Shown in pieces: positions 1 through 6,636 of a DNA stretch of 9,334 bases. Position numbers and translations under genes: made by a program. Source of the DNA: Betaproteobacteria bacterium (lineage in GTDB: Bacteria > Pseudomonadota > Gammaproteobacteria > Burkholderiales > SG8-39); the NCBI GenBank assembly GCA_009693345.1, contig SHXL01000107.1:1-9334 (forward strand), in the 5' to 3' direction. The number at the start of each line of letters is the position of its first letter. Position 1 is the first letter of the stretch. The notes beneath the pieces are model-generated. The model had not been told where the DNA came from. It worked only from the letters and a program-made list of their open reading frames with translations, and searched no databases.

Positions 1-515
1 AAAGAGATGGTGGCGCTCTTGAGGATGCCGCCGCAGTCGAGGCACGGCGGGTCATCCTCGCCCGCGCGCACGCGATCGAGCGCCTTCTGCATCGGCGCCA
101 GGATTCCGCAACTCATGCAGACCACCTTGCGCATGGTGCCGTGCACTTCCAGCACCTTGTCCGGAGAATTCCCCGCCATCTGGTGCAGCTCGTCGATGTT
201 CTGCGTGATGAGCGCATGCAGCTTGCCGCGGCGTTCGAGCGCCGCCAGCGCGAGGTGCCCCGCGTTCGGTTTCGCATTCCAGGCCGTGTGGTCCATGCGC
301 GCCTTCCATGCGGCTTTGCGCACTTCCGGATCAGCCATATAGTGGTGGATATTGGAGAGCTTCTCCGCCACCGGGTTCTTCGTCCACACGCCTTGCGGGC
401 CGCGGAAATCCGGGATGCCGGAATCGGTCGAGATTCCGGCGCCGGTGAGCACGACAGTGCGCCTCGCTTCGTCTACCCAGCGCCTGACCTGTTCGACAGT
501 CGCCCTCATGGTCAT
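1..515 (-). CDS. Sir2-family NAD-dependent protein deacylase, N-terminal part (cut by window edge)
   Basis: Removes acetyl or other acyl groups from lysines in cytoplasmic proteins, using NAD+ (family knowledge). The visible 171 residues contain the sirtuin hallmarks in order: GAGIS at 25-29, GIPDFRG at 33-39, TQNID at 104-108, the catalytic His in EVHG (H125), and a four-Cys zinc site made of CMSC (C133, C136) and CLDC (C158, C161). The last third of the protein lies outside the window. I chose ATG 515 because a GGAG (527-524) lies 8 nt upstream and an in-frame TAG sits at 521-519. A second in-frame ATG at 509 is possible but less well spaced. It is divergent from the aldo/keto reductase with 15 bp between start codons. 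The family is clear; the acyl preference (acetyl versus succinyl or other) cannot be read from this fragment. Confidence 0.93.
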   Translation of the reverse strand, partial: MTMRATVEQVRRWVDEARRTVVLTGAGISTDSGIPDFRGPQGVWTKNPVAEKLSNIHHYMADPEVRKAAWKARMDHTAWNAKPNAGHLALAALERRGKLHALITQNIDELHQMAGNSPDKVLEVHGTMRKVVCMSCGILAPMQKALDRVRAGEDDPPCLDCGGILKSATIS

Positions 516-530
516 AGTCTAAACTCCAGC

Positions 531-1355
531 ATGAGCTCAAACATCCGCGTTGGCGATCTCAGCGTCAACCGCCTTGGCTTTGGCGCCATGCGCGTCTGCG
601 GGCCGGACATCTGGGGGCCTCCGAAAGACCGCCCCAACGCGCACCGCGTCTTGCGCCGGGCGATCGAGCTCGGCGTGAACTTCATCGACACCGCCGACAG
701 CTACGGCCCGCACGTGGATGAGGATCTCATCGCCGAGGCGCTGCATCCCTATCCAAAGGGACTTGTCATCGCGACCAAAGGCGGCCTGCTCCGCCCACGC
801 GCTTCGGCCTGGAATCCGGATGGCCGGCCGGCGCACCTGAAGCGGGCGCTGGACGGAAGCCTCAAGCGGCTCAAGCTCGATCGGATCGATCTCTACCAGC
901 TGCACGCGCCGGATGCAAAGGTCCCGTTCGCGGATTCGGTTGGCGCGCTGGCGGACGGGCAGCGCGCGGGCAAGATCCGCCACATCGGCGTCTCCAACGT
1001 CAGCGTCGCGCAGCTGGAGGAAGCGCGCCGTATTTGCACAATCGTGTCGGTGCAGAACGAGTACAACCTCGAGGACCGCTCCTCCGAAGACGTGCTCAAG
1101 GCCTGCGAAAGACTTGGAATTGCGTTCTTGCCATGGTATCCGCTTGGAGCAGGGAATGTATTGAAAAAAGACAAAATAAAATCAATTGCGAAGAAATTTC
1201 AAACCACTCCGGCCCAGATCGCACTCGCCTGGCTGCTTTCCAAATCTCCGGCGATGCTGCCGATTCCGGGTACCGCCTCGATCGCGCATCTGGAAGAAAA
1301 CGTCGCAGCGGCGGCGCTCGCTCTTTCCGACCAGGACTTCGCGGCGCTGAACTGA
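531..1355 (+). CDS. Aldo/keto reductase (YdbC/PdxI-like)
   Basis: NAD(P)H-dependent reductase of aldehydes and ketones, cytoplasmic, 274 aa in a TIM-barrel fold. The catalytic tetrad is visible: D53 and Y58 in the FIDTADSYG segment, K83 in ATKGG, and H125 in QLHAPD. Cofactor-binding parts are GVSN at 153-156, VQNEYN at 174-179 and the phosphate-binding IPGTASIAHLEEN stretch near 245-257. The overall sequence, including GPPKDR near 29-34 and YGPHVDE near 58-64, resembles E. coli YdbC (PdxI, a pyridoxal reductase) from memory, although I recall that YdbC lacks the tetrad His kept here, so the substrate may differ. The frame is open back to about 141, but that part is antisense to Sir2. ATG 531 begins the conserved N-terminus, with no clear Shine-Dalgarno. 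The gene ends 2 bp from the stop of the convergent hcrB-like gene, leaving no room for a terminator. An AT-rich codon patch covers roughly 1156-1205. Confidence 0.93.
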   Translation: MSSNIRVGDLSVNRLGFGAMRVCGPDIWGPPKDRPNAHRVLRRAIELGVNFIDTADSYGPHVDEDLIAEALHPYPKGLVIATKGGLLRPRASAWNPDGRPAHLKRALDGSLKRLKLDRIDLYQLHAPDAKVPFADSVGALADGQRAGKIRHIGVSNVSVAQLEEARRICTIVSVQNEYNLEDRSSEDVLKACERLGIAFLPWYPLGAGNVLKKDKIKSIAKKFQTTPAQIALAWLLSKSPAMLPIPGTASIAHLEENVAAAALALSDQDFAALN

Positions 1356-1357
1356 CT

Positions 1358-2365
1358 TTAGACGGCGAATCGCGCGATGCGCAAGCGTGTCGCGCGCATG
1401 TCGTCGCCGCGCAATTCGCGCAGCGCGTAGCCGGCGAAATCGTCGGCCACTTCCTTGCGCCAATACAGGTCCATATCGGTATTGTCCAGCGGTTTGGCGC
1501 GGCTGGCGATCAGCGTCGAAGTCTCGGCGATCACATCGTCGGAAAGCTTCTTGCCCTTCAGGAATTCGGAGGCCTTTTCGAGCAGGAACGGCCGTGACGC
1601 GGCAGCACCGAGCGCAACTCTCGCCTCTTGAATTATTTTTTCAGATGAAAACTGCAAAGCAATGGCAACCCCCAGAATCGGGAAGTCGAATGCCCCCCTG
1701 CGGCGCAGTTTCCAATAGGTGCTTTCCCAGCCACCGGGAATTGAGATTTGGGTCAGGATTTCGTCCGGCTTGCGAGACAGATAGTCGATTCCGTCGTTCC
1801 TGTACAGGTTCTCGACAGGAATTTCCCGCTGACCGGGAACGCCTTCAAGAATCACTTTGGCATTCAAGGCGATCAAGGCAGGCGCGGTGTCGGTCGAGGA
1901 GACCGCGACGCAGCGCTTGCTCGCGGTGGCCACCCAGCAGATGTCGCCGTCCTTCTTCAGGCAGAAGTCGATTGCCTTGCGCCACTCGTGGTTCTGGTTG
2001 TAGTAGGTGCAGCGCGTGTCGAGGCACAGGTTGCCGCCGAGCGTCCCGGAATTGCGCAGGTGGACCGTCGCGACCTGGGCGGCGGCTTGATAGAGGGCCG
2101 TGGGTGTTTTTTCGTTGCGGATCACTTCCGTGAGAGTGAGGCCGGACCCGAACGCCACTCCGCTTCCATTTGAAAAGCTCTTTAACGAAGGAATGCCGCG
2201 CAGCGAAACAAGAACCTTCGGTGTCTGGTGGCGCCGCTTCATGTTCGGCAGCAGGTCCGTGCCGCCGGCGATAAGCATCGCCCCCGGGCCCTCGCCCGCG
2301 AGGATCTTCGCTGCCTCCGCGACCGTGCGCGGGGCGCGGTAATCAAACCACGGCAACCGCATCAT
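1358..2365 (-). CDS. hcrB: FAD-binding medium subunit of a molybdenum hydroxylase/reductase, 4-hydroxybenzoyl-CoA reductase beta type
   Basis: Medium subunit (335 aa) of a xanthine-oxidase-family enzyme; it binds FAD and passes electrons between the [2Fe-2S] subunit and the external partner. FAD motifs are visible: AGGTDLLP at 33-40 and the GTLGGNL loop at 107-113. Between them and the TDTAPAL segment (158-164) is an inserted loop with C119, C135, C143 and C152. The spacing 16-8-9 equals that of the [4Fe-4S] ligands I recall for Thauera aromatica HcrB (Cys122/138/146/155), and ordinary CoxM/XdhB subunits lack this loop. The loop suggests a low-potential enzyme that reduces its aromatic substrate. 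Last gene of the operon; its start overlaps the end of the large subunit by 23 bp. AAGGAG lies 10 nt before ATG 2365; a second in-frame ATG follows at 2362. The substrate is inferred, and a related acyl-CoA or phenol substrate is possible. Confidence 0.9.
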   Translation of the reverse strand: MMRLPWFDYRAPRTVAEAAKILAGEGPGAMLIAGGTDLLPNMKRRHQTPKVLVSLRGIPSLKSFSNGSGVAFGSGLTLTEVIRNEKTPTALYQAAAQVATVHLRNSGTLGGNLCLDTRCTYYNQNHEWRKAIDFCLKKDGDICWVATASKRCVAVSSTDTAPALIALNAKVILEGVPGQREIPVENLYRNDGIDYLSRKPDEILTQISIPGGWESTYWKLRRRGAFDFPILGVAIALQFSSEKIIQEARVALGAAASRPFLLEKASEFLKGKKLSDDVIAETSTLIASRAKPLDNTDMDLYWRKEVADDFAGYALRELRGDDMRATRLRIARFAV

Positions 2366-4784
2366 CTCGCTTGCTCTCCTTGCCGTCGCCGCCCTCCCAG
2401 GGCGGCAGGACGAAAATCGACTTCGGGTAGGGCACCAACGGAAAACGCTCCGGGCCGACGCGCGGATTCTTGCCCGCGGCTTTCAATTCCAGCGCCTTCA
2501 ATACCTTGTCCGGCGTGATGGGCAGCTCGTCGATACGCACGCCGACAGCGTCGAATATCGCGTTGGCGACAGCCGGCATCACCGGCAGCAACGGTCCCTG
2601 CCCCGCTTCCTTGGCGCCGAACGGGCAGTTGGGATCCGGATCCTCGATCAGGATGGTGTCGATCTCGGGCATGTCGAGCGAGGTCGGGCTCTTGTACTCG
2701 AGCAGCGACGGGATCTTGTGCACCAGTGCATGCGACATCTTCGGCGGCAGGCGGCGGAATACCTGCTCCTCCATCAACGCCTCGGCGAGGCCCATGTAGA
2801 CGCTGCCTTCGACCTGTCCCCGCGCCAGCACCGGGTTCACCGTGCGCCCGATGTCGTGCGCGATCCAGATCTTCGGCACGGCGATCCAGCCCGTCGCCTG
2901 GTCCACCTCGACCTCGACCACGCACGCGGAATACGAGTACGCGGGAGACGGTCCGACGCCGGCGCCCTTGTACCGGCCGGGGGCGCGCGGCGGCGTATAG
3001 GAGCCGACCGCGCCGAGGGTGCCGAACTTCACTTCGGCAAATTCCACTGCTTCCTTAAATGAAAGCGACTTATTTGAATTTTCAGTTACAAAAACTCTTC
3101 CGTCAGAAAAGGAAAGGCGAGAAGGAATGACTTCCAACTGCTCTCCAGCTGCCTCGGCAATCTGTGCCTTCAGCTTCTCCGCGGCCTGGATCGCGGCGTT
3201 GCCCATCATCACGGTGACGCGGCTGGAGTAGGAGCCAAGGTCCACGGGCGTGAGCGCGGTATCGCCCGTCACGCAGCGGATGTCGTACGGGTCCATGCCG
3301 AGCACTTCCGCGACCATCGCCGCGAGCACGTCGTCCGAGCCCTGGCCAATTTCGGTCGCACCGCAGAACACCGTGACCTGGCCGCTCCGATCGGCGAGCA
3401 ACTGCACGCCCGAATGCGGCATCTTGTTCCAGTAGATCGGCAGGCCTGCGCCCGAGAGGTAGGAACTGCAGGCGATGCCAATGCCCCTGCCCGGCCCCAT
3501 CTTCCTGAATTTTTTCTTCCAATCCGAGCGTGCCGTCGCCTGCCGGATGCATTCGGCAAGGCCGATGGTGCCGATCTTCAGCCAGTTGGCGGTAAGCGTA
3601 TCGGGCTTCGCCACGATGTTCAGGCGCAGTTCCGCCGGGTCCAGCTTCAGCTTCTCGGCGATCTTGTCGAGCTGTACTTCCTGGCCGAAGCGCGGCTGCG
3701 GCGTGCCATGGCCGCGCTTGGGGCCGCAGGGCGGCTTGTTGGTGAAGGCGCGGCAGGCGTCGAACTTGTAGCGCGGCAGCTCGTAGGTCACCGTCTGGAG
3801 CACGCCGGTGTAGAAGGTGCTCGCCGGGCCGTAGGAGCCGTAGCCGCCGCCGTCGAGCAGCGTCTGCAGGTGCATGCCGGTGAGCTTGCCGTCCTTGGTC
3901 ACGCCGGTGCGCATGCGCATCAGCACCGGGTGCCGGCCGCGGTGCATGTAGAACACTTCCTCGCGGTTGAGGCAGATCTTGACCGGGCGGCCGAGCTTCA
4001 GCGCCGCGCGGGACACCACGATCTCGTGGTTGTGCAGGTCGCACTTGCCGCCGAAGCCGCCCCCGTTCGGGCAGGCGATGACGCGGATGTGCGACGCGGG
4101 CATCTGCAGCGCGCGCGCGAGGGCGCGGTGGATGTAGTGCGGCACCTGGGTCGAGGACCAGAGCGTGAGCTTGCCCTCGCCGTCCGGCGCCGCCACGGAG
4201 GCGTGCTGCTCGATCGGCAGGTGGGTATTACCCTCGTAGAAAAACAGGTCGTCGAACACGTGGTCGGACTTCGCCAACGCTTCGTCGACGTCGCCGAACT
4301 CGTAGGACTGGATGCGGTGGATGTTTCCCTGGTCGCCGTAGTCGTGGATCCGGGGTTCCGGATTCTGAAGGGCCTCTTCCGGATTTGAAATTGTTTTCAG
4401 CTGCTTGAATTTAACTTCAATCAAATCCAATGCTTCAGTCGCTGTCTGCTCGTCCTTCGCGATCACCGCCGCGATCGGATCACCCACGTACCGGACCCTG
4501 CCGTTGGCGAGCGGATATTCGTCCTGCGCCACCGGCATGATGCCGAAGGTGACCGGGAAGTCCTTCCCCGTGAGGATCAAATGGACGCCCGGGAGTTTTT
4601 CGGCTTTTCCCGTAATGATTTCAAGAATTTCTGCATGCGGATGCGGAGACCGCAGCAGTCGGCAATGCAGCATCCTCGGCAGGACGATGTCGTCCGCGAA
4701 CCTGGTGAGTCCCGTGACCTTGGCGCGGCCATCGACGCGGCGGCGCGCTTTGCCGATGACGCGCAGTTTCCCCTGCGTGCTCAT
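2343..4784 (-). CDS. hcrA: Molybdopterin-binding large subunit, 4-hydroxybenzoyl-CoA reductase alpha-like
   Basis: Catalytic subunit (813 aa) carrying the molybdenum-pterin cofactor. In 4-hydroxybenzoyl-CoA reductase this subunit removes the para-hydroxyl to give benzoyl-CoA. An N-terminal a/b hammerhead domain (about 10-120) is followed by Mo-binding segments: GGGFGGK at 241-247, PCGPKRGHG at 352-360, CGATEIGQGSD at 474-484, GSYSSRVT at 517-524, and FGAKEAGQG at 722-730 with the expected active-site Glu at 726. The PCGPKRGHG loop stands where CO dehydrogenases have their Cys-containing active-site loop, arguing against CoxL. The family member I recall is about 770 aa; the extra length is a proline- and charge-rich C-terminal tail after about 770. 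ATG 4784 overlaps the small-subunit stop as ATGA, so translation is coupled; the frame stays open 22 codons further upstream, but that part lies inside hcrC. AT-rich codon patches lie near 3050-3140 and 4378-4437. No XdhC/CoxF-type maturation gene is in the window. Confidence 0.93.
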   Translation of the reverse strand: MSTQGKLRVIGKARRRVDGRAKVTGLTRFADDIVLPRMLHCRLLRSPHPHAEILEIITGKAEKLPGVHLILTGKDFPVTFGIMPVAQDEYPLANGRVRYVGDPIAAVIAKDEQTATEALDLIEVKFKQLKTISNPEEALQNPEPRIHDYGDQGNIHRIQSYEFGDVDEALAKSDHVFDDLFFYEGNTHLPIEQHASVAAPDGEGKLTLWSSTQVPHYIHRALARALQMPASHIRVIACPNGGGFGGKCDLHNHEIVVSRAALKLGRPVKICLNREEVFYMHRGRHPVLMRMRTGVTKDGKLTGMHLQTLLDGGGYGSYGPASTFYTGVLQTVTYELPRYKFDACRAFTNKPPCGPKRGHGTPQPRFGQEVQLDKIAEKLKLDPAELRLNIVAKPDTLTANWLKIGTIGLAECIRQATARSDWKKKFRKMGPGRGIGIACSSYLSGAGLPIYWNKMPHSGVQLLADRSGQVTVFCGATEIGQGSDDVLAAMVAEVLGMDPYDIRCVTGDTALTPVDLGSYSSRVTVMMGNAAIQAAEKLKAQIAEAAGEQLEVIPSRLSFSDGRVFVTENSNKSLSFKEAVEFAEVKFGTLGAVGSYTPPRAPGRYKGAGVGPSPAYSYSACVVEVEVDQATGWIAVPKIWIAHDIGRTVNPVLARGQVEGSVYMGLAEALMEEQVFRRLPPKMSHALVHKIPSLLEYKSPTSLDMPEIDTILIEDPDPNCPFGAKEAGQGPLLPVMPAVANAIFDAVGVRIDELPITPDKVLKALELKAAGKNPRVGPERFPLVPYPKSIFVLPPWEGGDGKESKRDDAVAVV

Positions 4785-5266
4785 GGTTTCATTCTCACGG
4801 CCGCCTCTTCGATGGCTTCGAAGATCTGCTGGTAGCCGGTGCAGCGGCACAGGTTTCCGGAAATAGCCTCCTTGATCGTCTCCCTGCTGGGGTTCGGGTC
4901 CTTATCCAGCAGCGCCTTCGCCGTCATCAGGATCCCCGGAGTGCAGTAGCCGCACTGGGCAGCGCCCAGGTCGGCGAAGGCCGCCTGCAGCGGATGCAGT
5001 TCGGCGCCGTCCGCCAGCCCTTCCACGGTCTCGATGCGCCTGCCTTCGCACTCCACGCCGAGCACCAGGCAGGACAGATGCGGCTCGCCGTCGATCAGCA
5101 CCGCGCAGGCGCCGCACTCGCCCAGTTCGCAGCCGTGCTTGGTGCCGGTGAGATTGAGGTCCTCGCGCAGCACTTCGAGCAGGGTCTTGTAAGGCGCGAA
5201 GGAAACCGGGGTTTCTTCCCCGTTAACGAGGAACTTCAAGTGCACGCGTTGTGGAACGGCGGCCAT
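4781..5266 (-). CDS. hcrC: 2x[2Fe-2S] small subunit of molybdenum hydroxylase/reductase, 4-hydroxybenzoyl-CoA reductase gamma-like
   Basis: Electron-transfer subunit of 161 aa, the usual length for the family, linking the Mo centre to the FAD subunit. All eight iron-sulfur ligands are present: the plant-ferredoxin-type cluster uses C46, C51, C54 and C66 (GCELGECGAC, then C66), and the second cluster uses C105, C108, C140 and C142 (QCGYCTPG, then NLCRCTGY). It is the first gene of the operon, and its TGA stop overlaps the large-subunit start as ATGA. Start ATG 5266 is chosen because the conserved N-terminus begins here. The same frame stays open to about 6022, but that stretch is antisense to the amidohydrolase and lacks family similarity. 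No clear Shine-Dalgarno precedes ATG 5266; a TTG five to ten codons upstream cannot be excluded. Expression is probably driven from the dyad-rich region at 5267-5344. Confidence 0.94.
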   Translation of the reverse strand: MAAVPQRVHLKFLVNGEETPVSFAPYKTLLEVLREDLNLTGTKHGCELGECGACAVLIDGEPHLSCLVLGVECEGRRIETVEGLADGAELHPLQAAFADLGAAQCGYCTPGILMTAKALLDKDPNPSRETIKEAISGNLCRCTGYQQIFEAIEEAAVRMKP

Positions 5267-5271
5267 GGCGA

Positions 5272-5290
5272 TTGTTTGGACCCCAAACAA
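5272..5290. promoter_or_regulatory. Perfect 8-bp palindrome, probable operator
   Basis: TTGTTTGG-ACC-CCAAACAA is a perfect 8+8 inverted repeat with a 3-nt centre, placed 6 bp upstream of the hcrC-like start. Its core TGGACCC recurs on the opposite strand inside the dyad at 5306-5317. Symmetry and position suggest the site of a dimeric regulator; the regulator family is not identifiable from the sequence alone. Confidence 0.55.
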
Positions 5291-5305
5291 ATAGTACTTT
5301 ACTAC

Positions 5306-5317
5306 AATGGGTCCATT
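5306..5317. promoter_or_regulatory. Second dyad sharing the TGGACCC core, possible operator
   Basis: AATGG-GT-CCATT forms a 5+5 inverted repeat. Read on the minus strand it contains TGGACCC, the same core as the palindrome at 5272-5290. A third small dyad, TAGTA-CTT-TACTA (5292-5304), lies between the two. The dyad centres are about 30 bp apart, roughly three helical turns, compatible with cooperative binding on one face. This is inference from symmetry only. Confidence 0.4.
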
Positions 5318-5344
5318 ATTGATCTGTGACAAAGTCAAGACGCC

Positions 5345-6337
5345 ATGAGCGACTGCATCGACATCCATACCCATATTGTTCCCGAGCACTTCCCCGCCTA
5401 CGCCGGGAAGGGGCGCGACGTGCCCTGACCTGCCATGGCCGAGGCGCACGCCTGCCACCGGCACGTGATGATCTCCGGCAAGGTCTACCGCACCGTGGCC
5501 GACGGCGGCTGGAGCGTGCCACGGCGCATCGAGGCGATGGGCGCGATGCGCGTCGCGCGCCAGGTGCTCTCGCCGATGCCCGAGTTGCTGTCCTACTGGC
5601 TGCCGCTGGAGGACGGCCGGGCGTTGACGAGGTACCTGAACGAACAAATCGCGGAAATGATCGCCCTTGCACCCGCCCGTTTTGTCGGCCTTGGAGCAGT
5701 GCCCCTCCAGAATGCCGACAGCGCCATCCGCGAACTCGAACATGTGATGAAGAACCTTGCATTCTCGGGCGTCGAGATCGCCAGCCACGTCAACGGCGTG
5801 TCCATCGGTGACGCGCGCTTCGAGCCGTTCTTCGCGGCGGCCGAGGGCATCGGCGCCGCGATCTTCGTCCATGCGCTGCGGCCTGCCGGCCAGGACCGCA
5901 TCGTCGGCGCTTTCCCCGAGCAGGCGGTGTGCTTTCCGGGGGACATCGCGCTTGCGGCCGCCTCCATGATCACCGGCGGCATCGCCGCGCGCCACCCGAA
6001 GCTGCGCATCGCGTTCAGTCATGGCGGCGGCGCGCTCCCGGTCCTGCTGCCGCGCCTGGTGCGTGCCTGGAACGCGTTCCCGAAGGCCAAGGAATCCCTC
6101 GCCGAGTCGCCCGAGGTCTACGCGAAACGCTTCTTCTACGATGCGCTGGTGTTCGATCCGAAGGCGACGCGCTTCGTCATCGACAGCTTCGGCAGCTCGC
6201 AGGTCTGCGTCGGCAGCGACTACCCGTTCACCATGGGCGACGGCGATCCGGTCGGCACGCTTGAAAAAGCCGGGCTCGACGCCGCCGTGCTGTCCGCCAT
6301 CACCTCGACCAACGCCCGCCGATTCCTTGGAATCTAG
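5345..6337 (+). pseudogene. ACMSD-like amidohydrolase (COG2159 type), interrupted by in-frame TGA at codon 28
   Basis: The gene would encode about 330 residues of a metal-dependent amidohydrolase/decarboxylase of the aminocarboxymuconate-semialdehyde decarboxylase type. The first 27 codons from ATG 5345 hold the HxH metal motif (DIHTHIVP, H8 and H10). Then comes TGA at 5426-5428, and the same frame continues to a normal end at 6337. Counting through the stop, H176 (FVHALRP), H226 (SHGGG) and D292 (GSDYPF) fall almost exactly where I recall the ACMSD metal and active-site residues (H9, H11, H177, H228, D294). An intact 300-codon frame can start at ATG 5435, but its product would lack the HxH ligands and the first barrel strand. 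I recall homologues having Trp followed by Pro here, so TGG to TGA is the likely change. It may be a true nonsense mutation, a sequencing error or read-through. It is divergent from the hcr-like operon and shares its control region. Confidence 0.8.
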
Positions 6338-6636
6338 ACAGAATTTGAGTTCGGGGCGCGACTCGCATTTGCATCGCGCGCAACAAAGGTGTATTAGTGG
6401 AACCTGTGATGACTACCGAAAACGATTTTGTTAGATAGTGCGAGTCAAAGCGTCGCCTACGACGCTCTCATTATTTCCCGCTTGCAGGCTAGGAAAGTCT
6501 GCCGGCTTCAGTCTCCTTCCCACTTTTTTCCTGAATTCGATGCGCCGCGGCTTGCTGCGGCGCTTGAGTCGCTCGTTCGCCGACCATCGGCGGACCGGGC
6601 GTGATTTTTCCCCTCCAACCCTCATAGGAGTTTCAA
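6338..6636. other. Gene-free, hairpin-rich intergenic region; possible leader RNA or small RNA
   Basis: I see no credible conventional gene here. The segment holds GACTCGCA (6360-6367) with its perfect complement TGCGAGTC (6439-6446), a 7-bp hairpin at 6449-6466, a 9-bp hairpin with tetraloop CTTG at 6542-6563 (one G-T pair), and CGCCGA-CCA-TCGGCG at 6578-6592. A weak promoter-like pair, TTGCAT (6369-6374) and TATTAG (6392-6397) with a 17-bp spacer, lies at the front. A T5 run follows at 6605-6609. This fits a transcribed, structured leader ahead of the Lys-rich micro-ORF, but transcription is not shown by the sequence. Frames crossing this region do not resemble proteins I know. Confidence 0.45.
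6449..6466 (+). terminator. Hairpin downstream of the amidohydrolase, possible terminator
   Basis: AGCGTCG-CCTA-CGACGCT is a perfect 7-bp stem with a 4-nt loop, about 110 nt after the amidohydrolase stop. The T-rich stretch that follows (CTCATTATTT) is imperfect, so intrinsic termination would be weak. It could equally be part of a structured leader for the downstream micro-ORF. Confidence 0.35.

Larger units (their letters stand above)
5267..5344. promoter_or_regulatory. Divergent promoter/operator region between hcrC-like operon and amidohydrolase
   Basis: These 78 bp separate two divergent start codons and are far more AT-rich than the flanking genes. They must hold control signals for both directions. 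A TACAAT close to the -10 consensus lies at 5303-5308 on the plus strand, and TACTAT at 5296-5291 on the minus strand. I could not find convincing, well-spaced -35 boxes, which fits activator-dependent promoters. Three dyads follow one another (5272-5290, 5292-5304, 5306-5317). The regulator gene is not in this window. Confidence 0.6.

Noticed and set aside
141..530. Upstream extension of the aldo/keto reductase frame (130 extra codons)
   Set aside because: It is antisense to the well-supported Sir2 gene and has no family similarity; the conserved reductase N-terminus begins at ATG 531.
3414..4388. 324-codon plus-strand frame opposite the large subunit
   Set aside because: Antisense shadow of a gene with many intact catalytic motifs; low-complexity Ala/Val/His/Arg composition.
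5426..5428. UGA reassigned to Trp (alternative genetic code)
   Set aside because: Several genes here end in TGA exactly where their families end, including the overlapping hcr-like genes, and Trp is encoded by TGG throughout.
5267..6022. Upstream extension of the small [2Fe-2S] subunit frame
   Set aside because: The extra 250 residues are antisense to the amidohydrolase and unlike any small subunit, which normally has about 160 residues.
6490..6525. Segment AGGAAAGTCTGCCGGCTTC resembling the P4 region of RNase P RNA
   Set aside because: The match is short and the other conserved RNase P blocks and the needed length of about 350 nt are missing around it.
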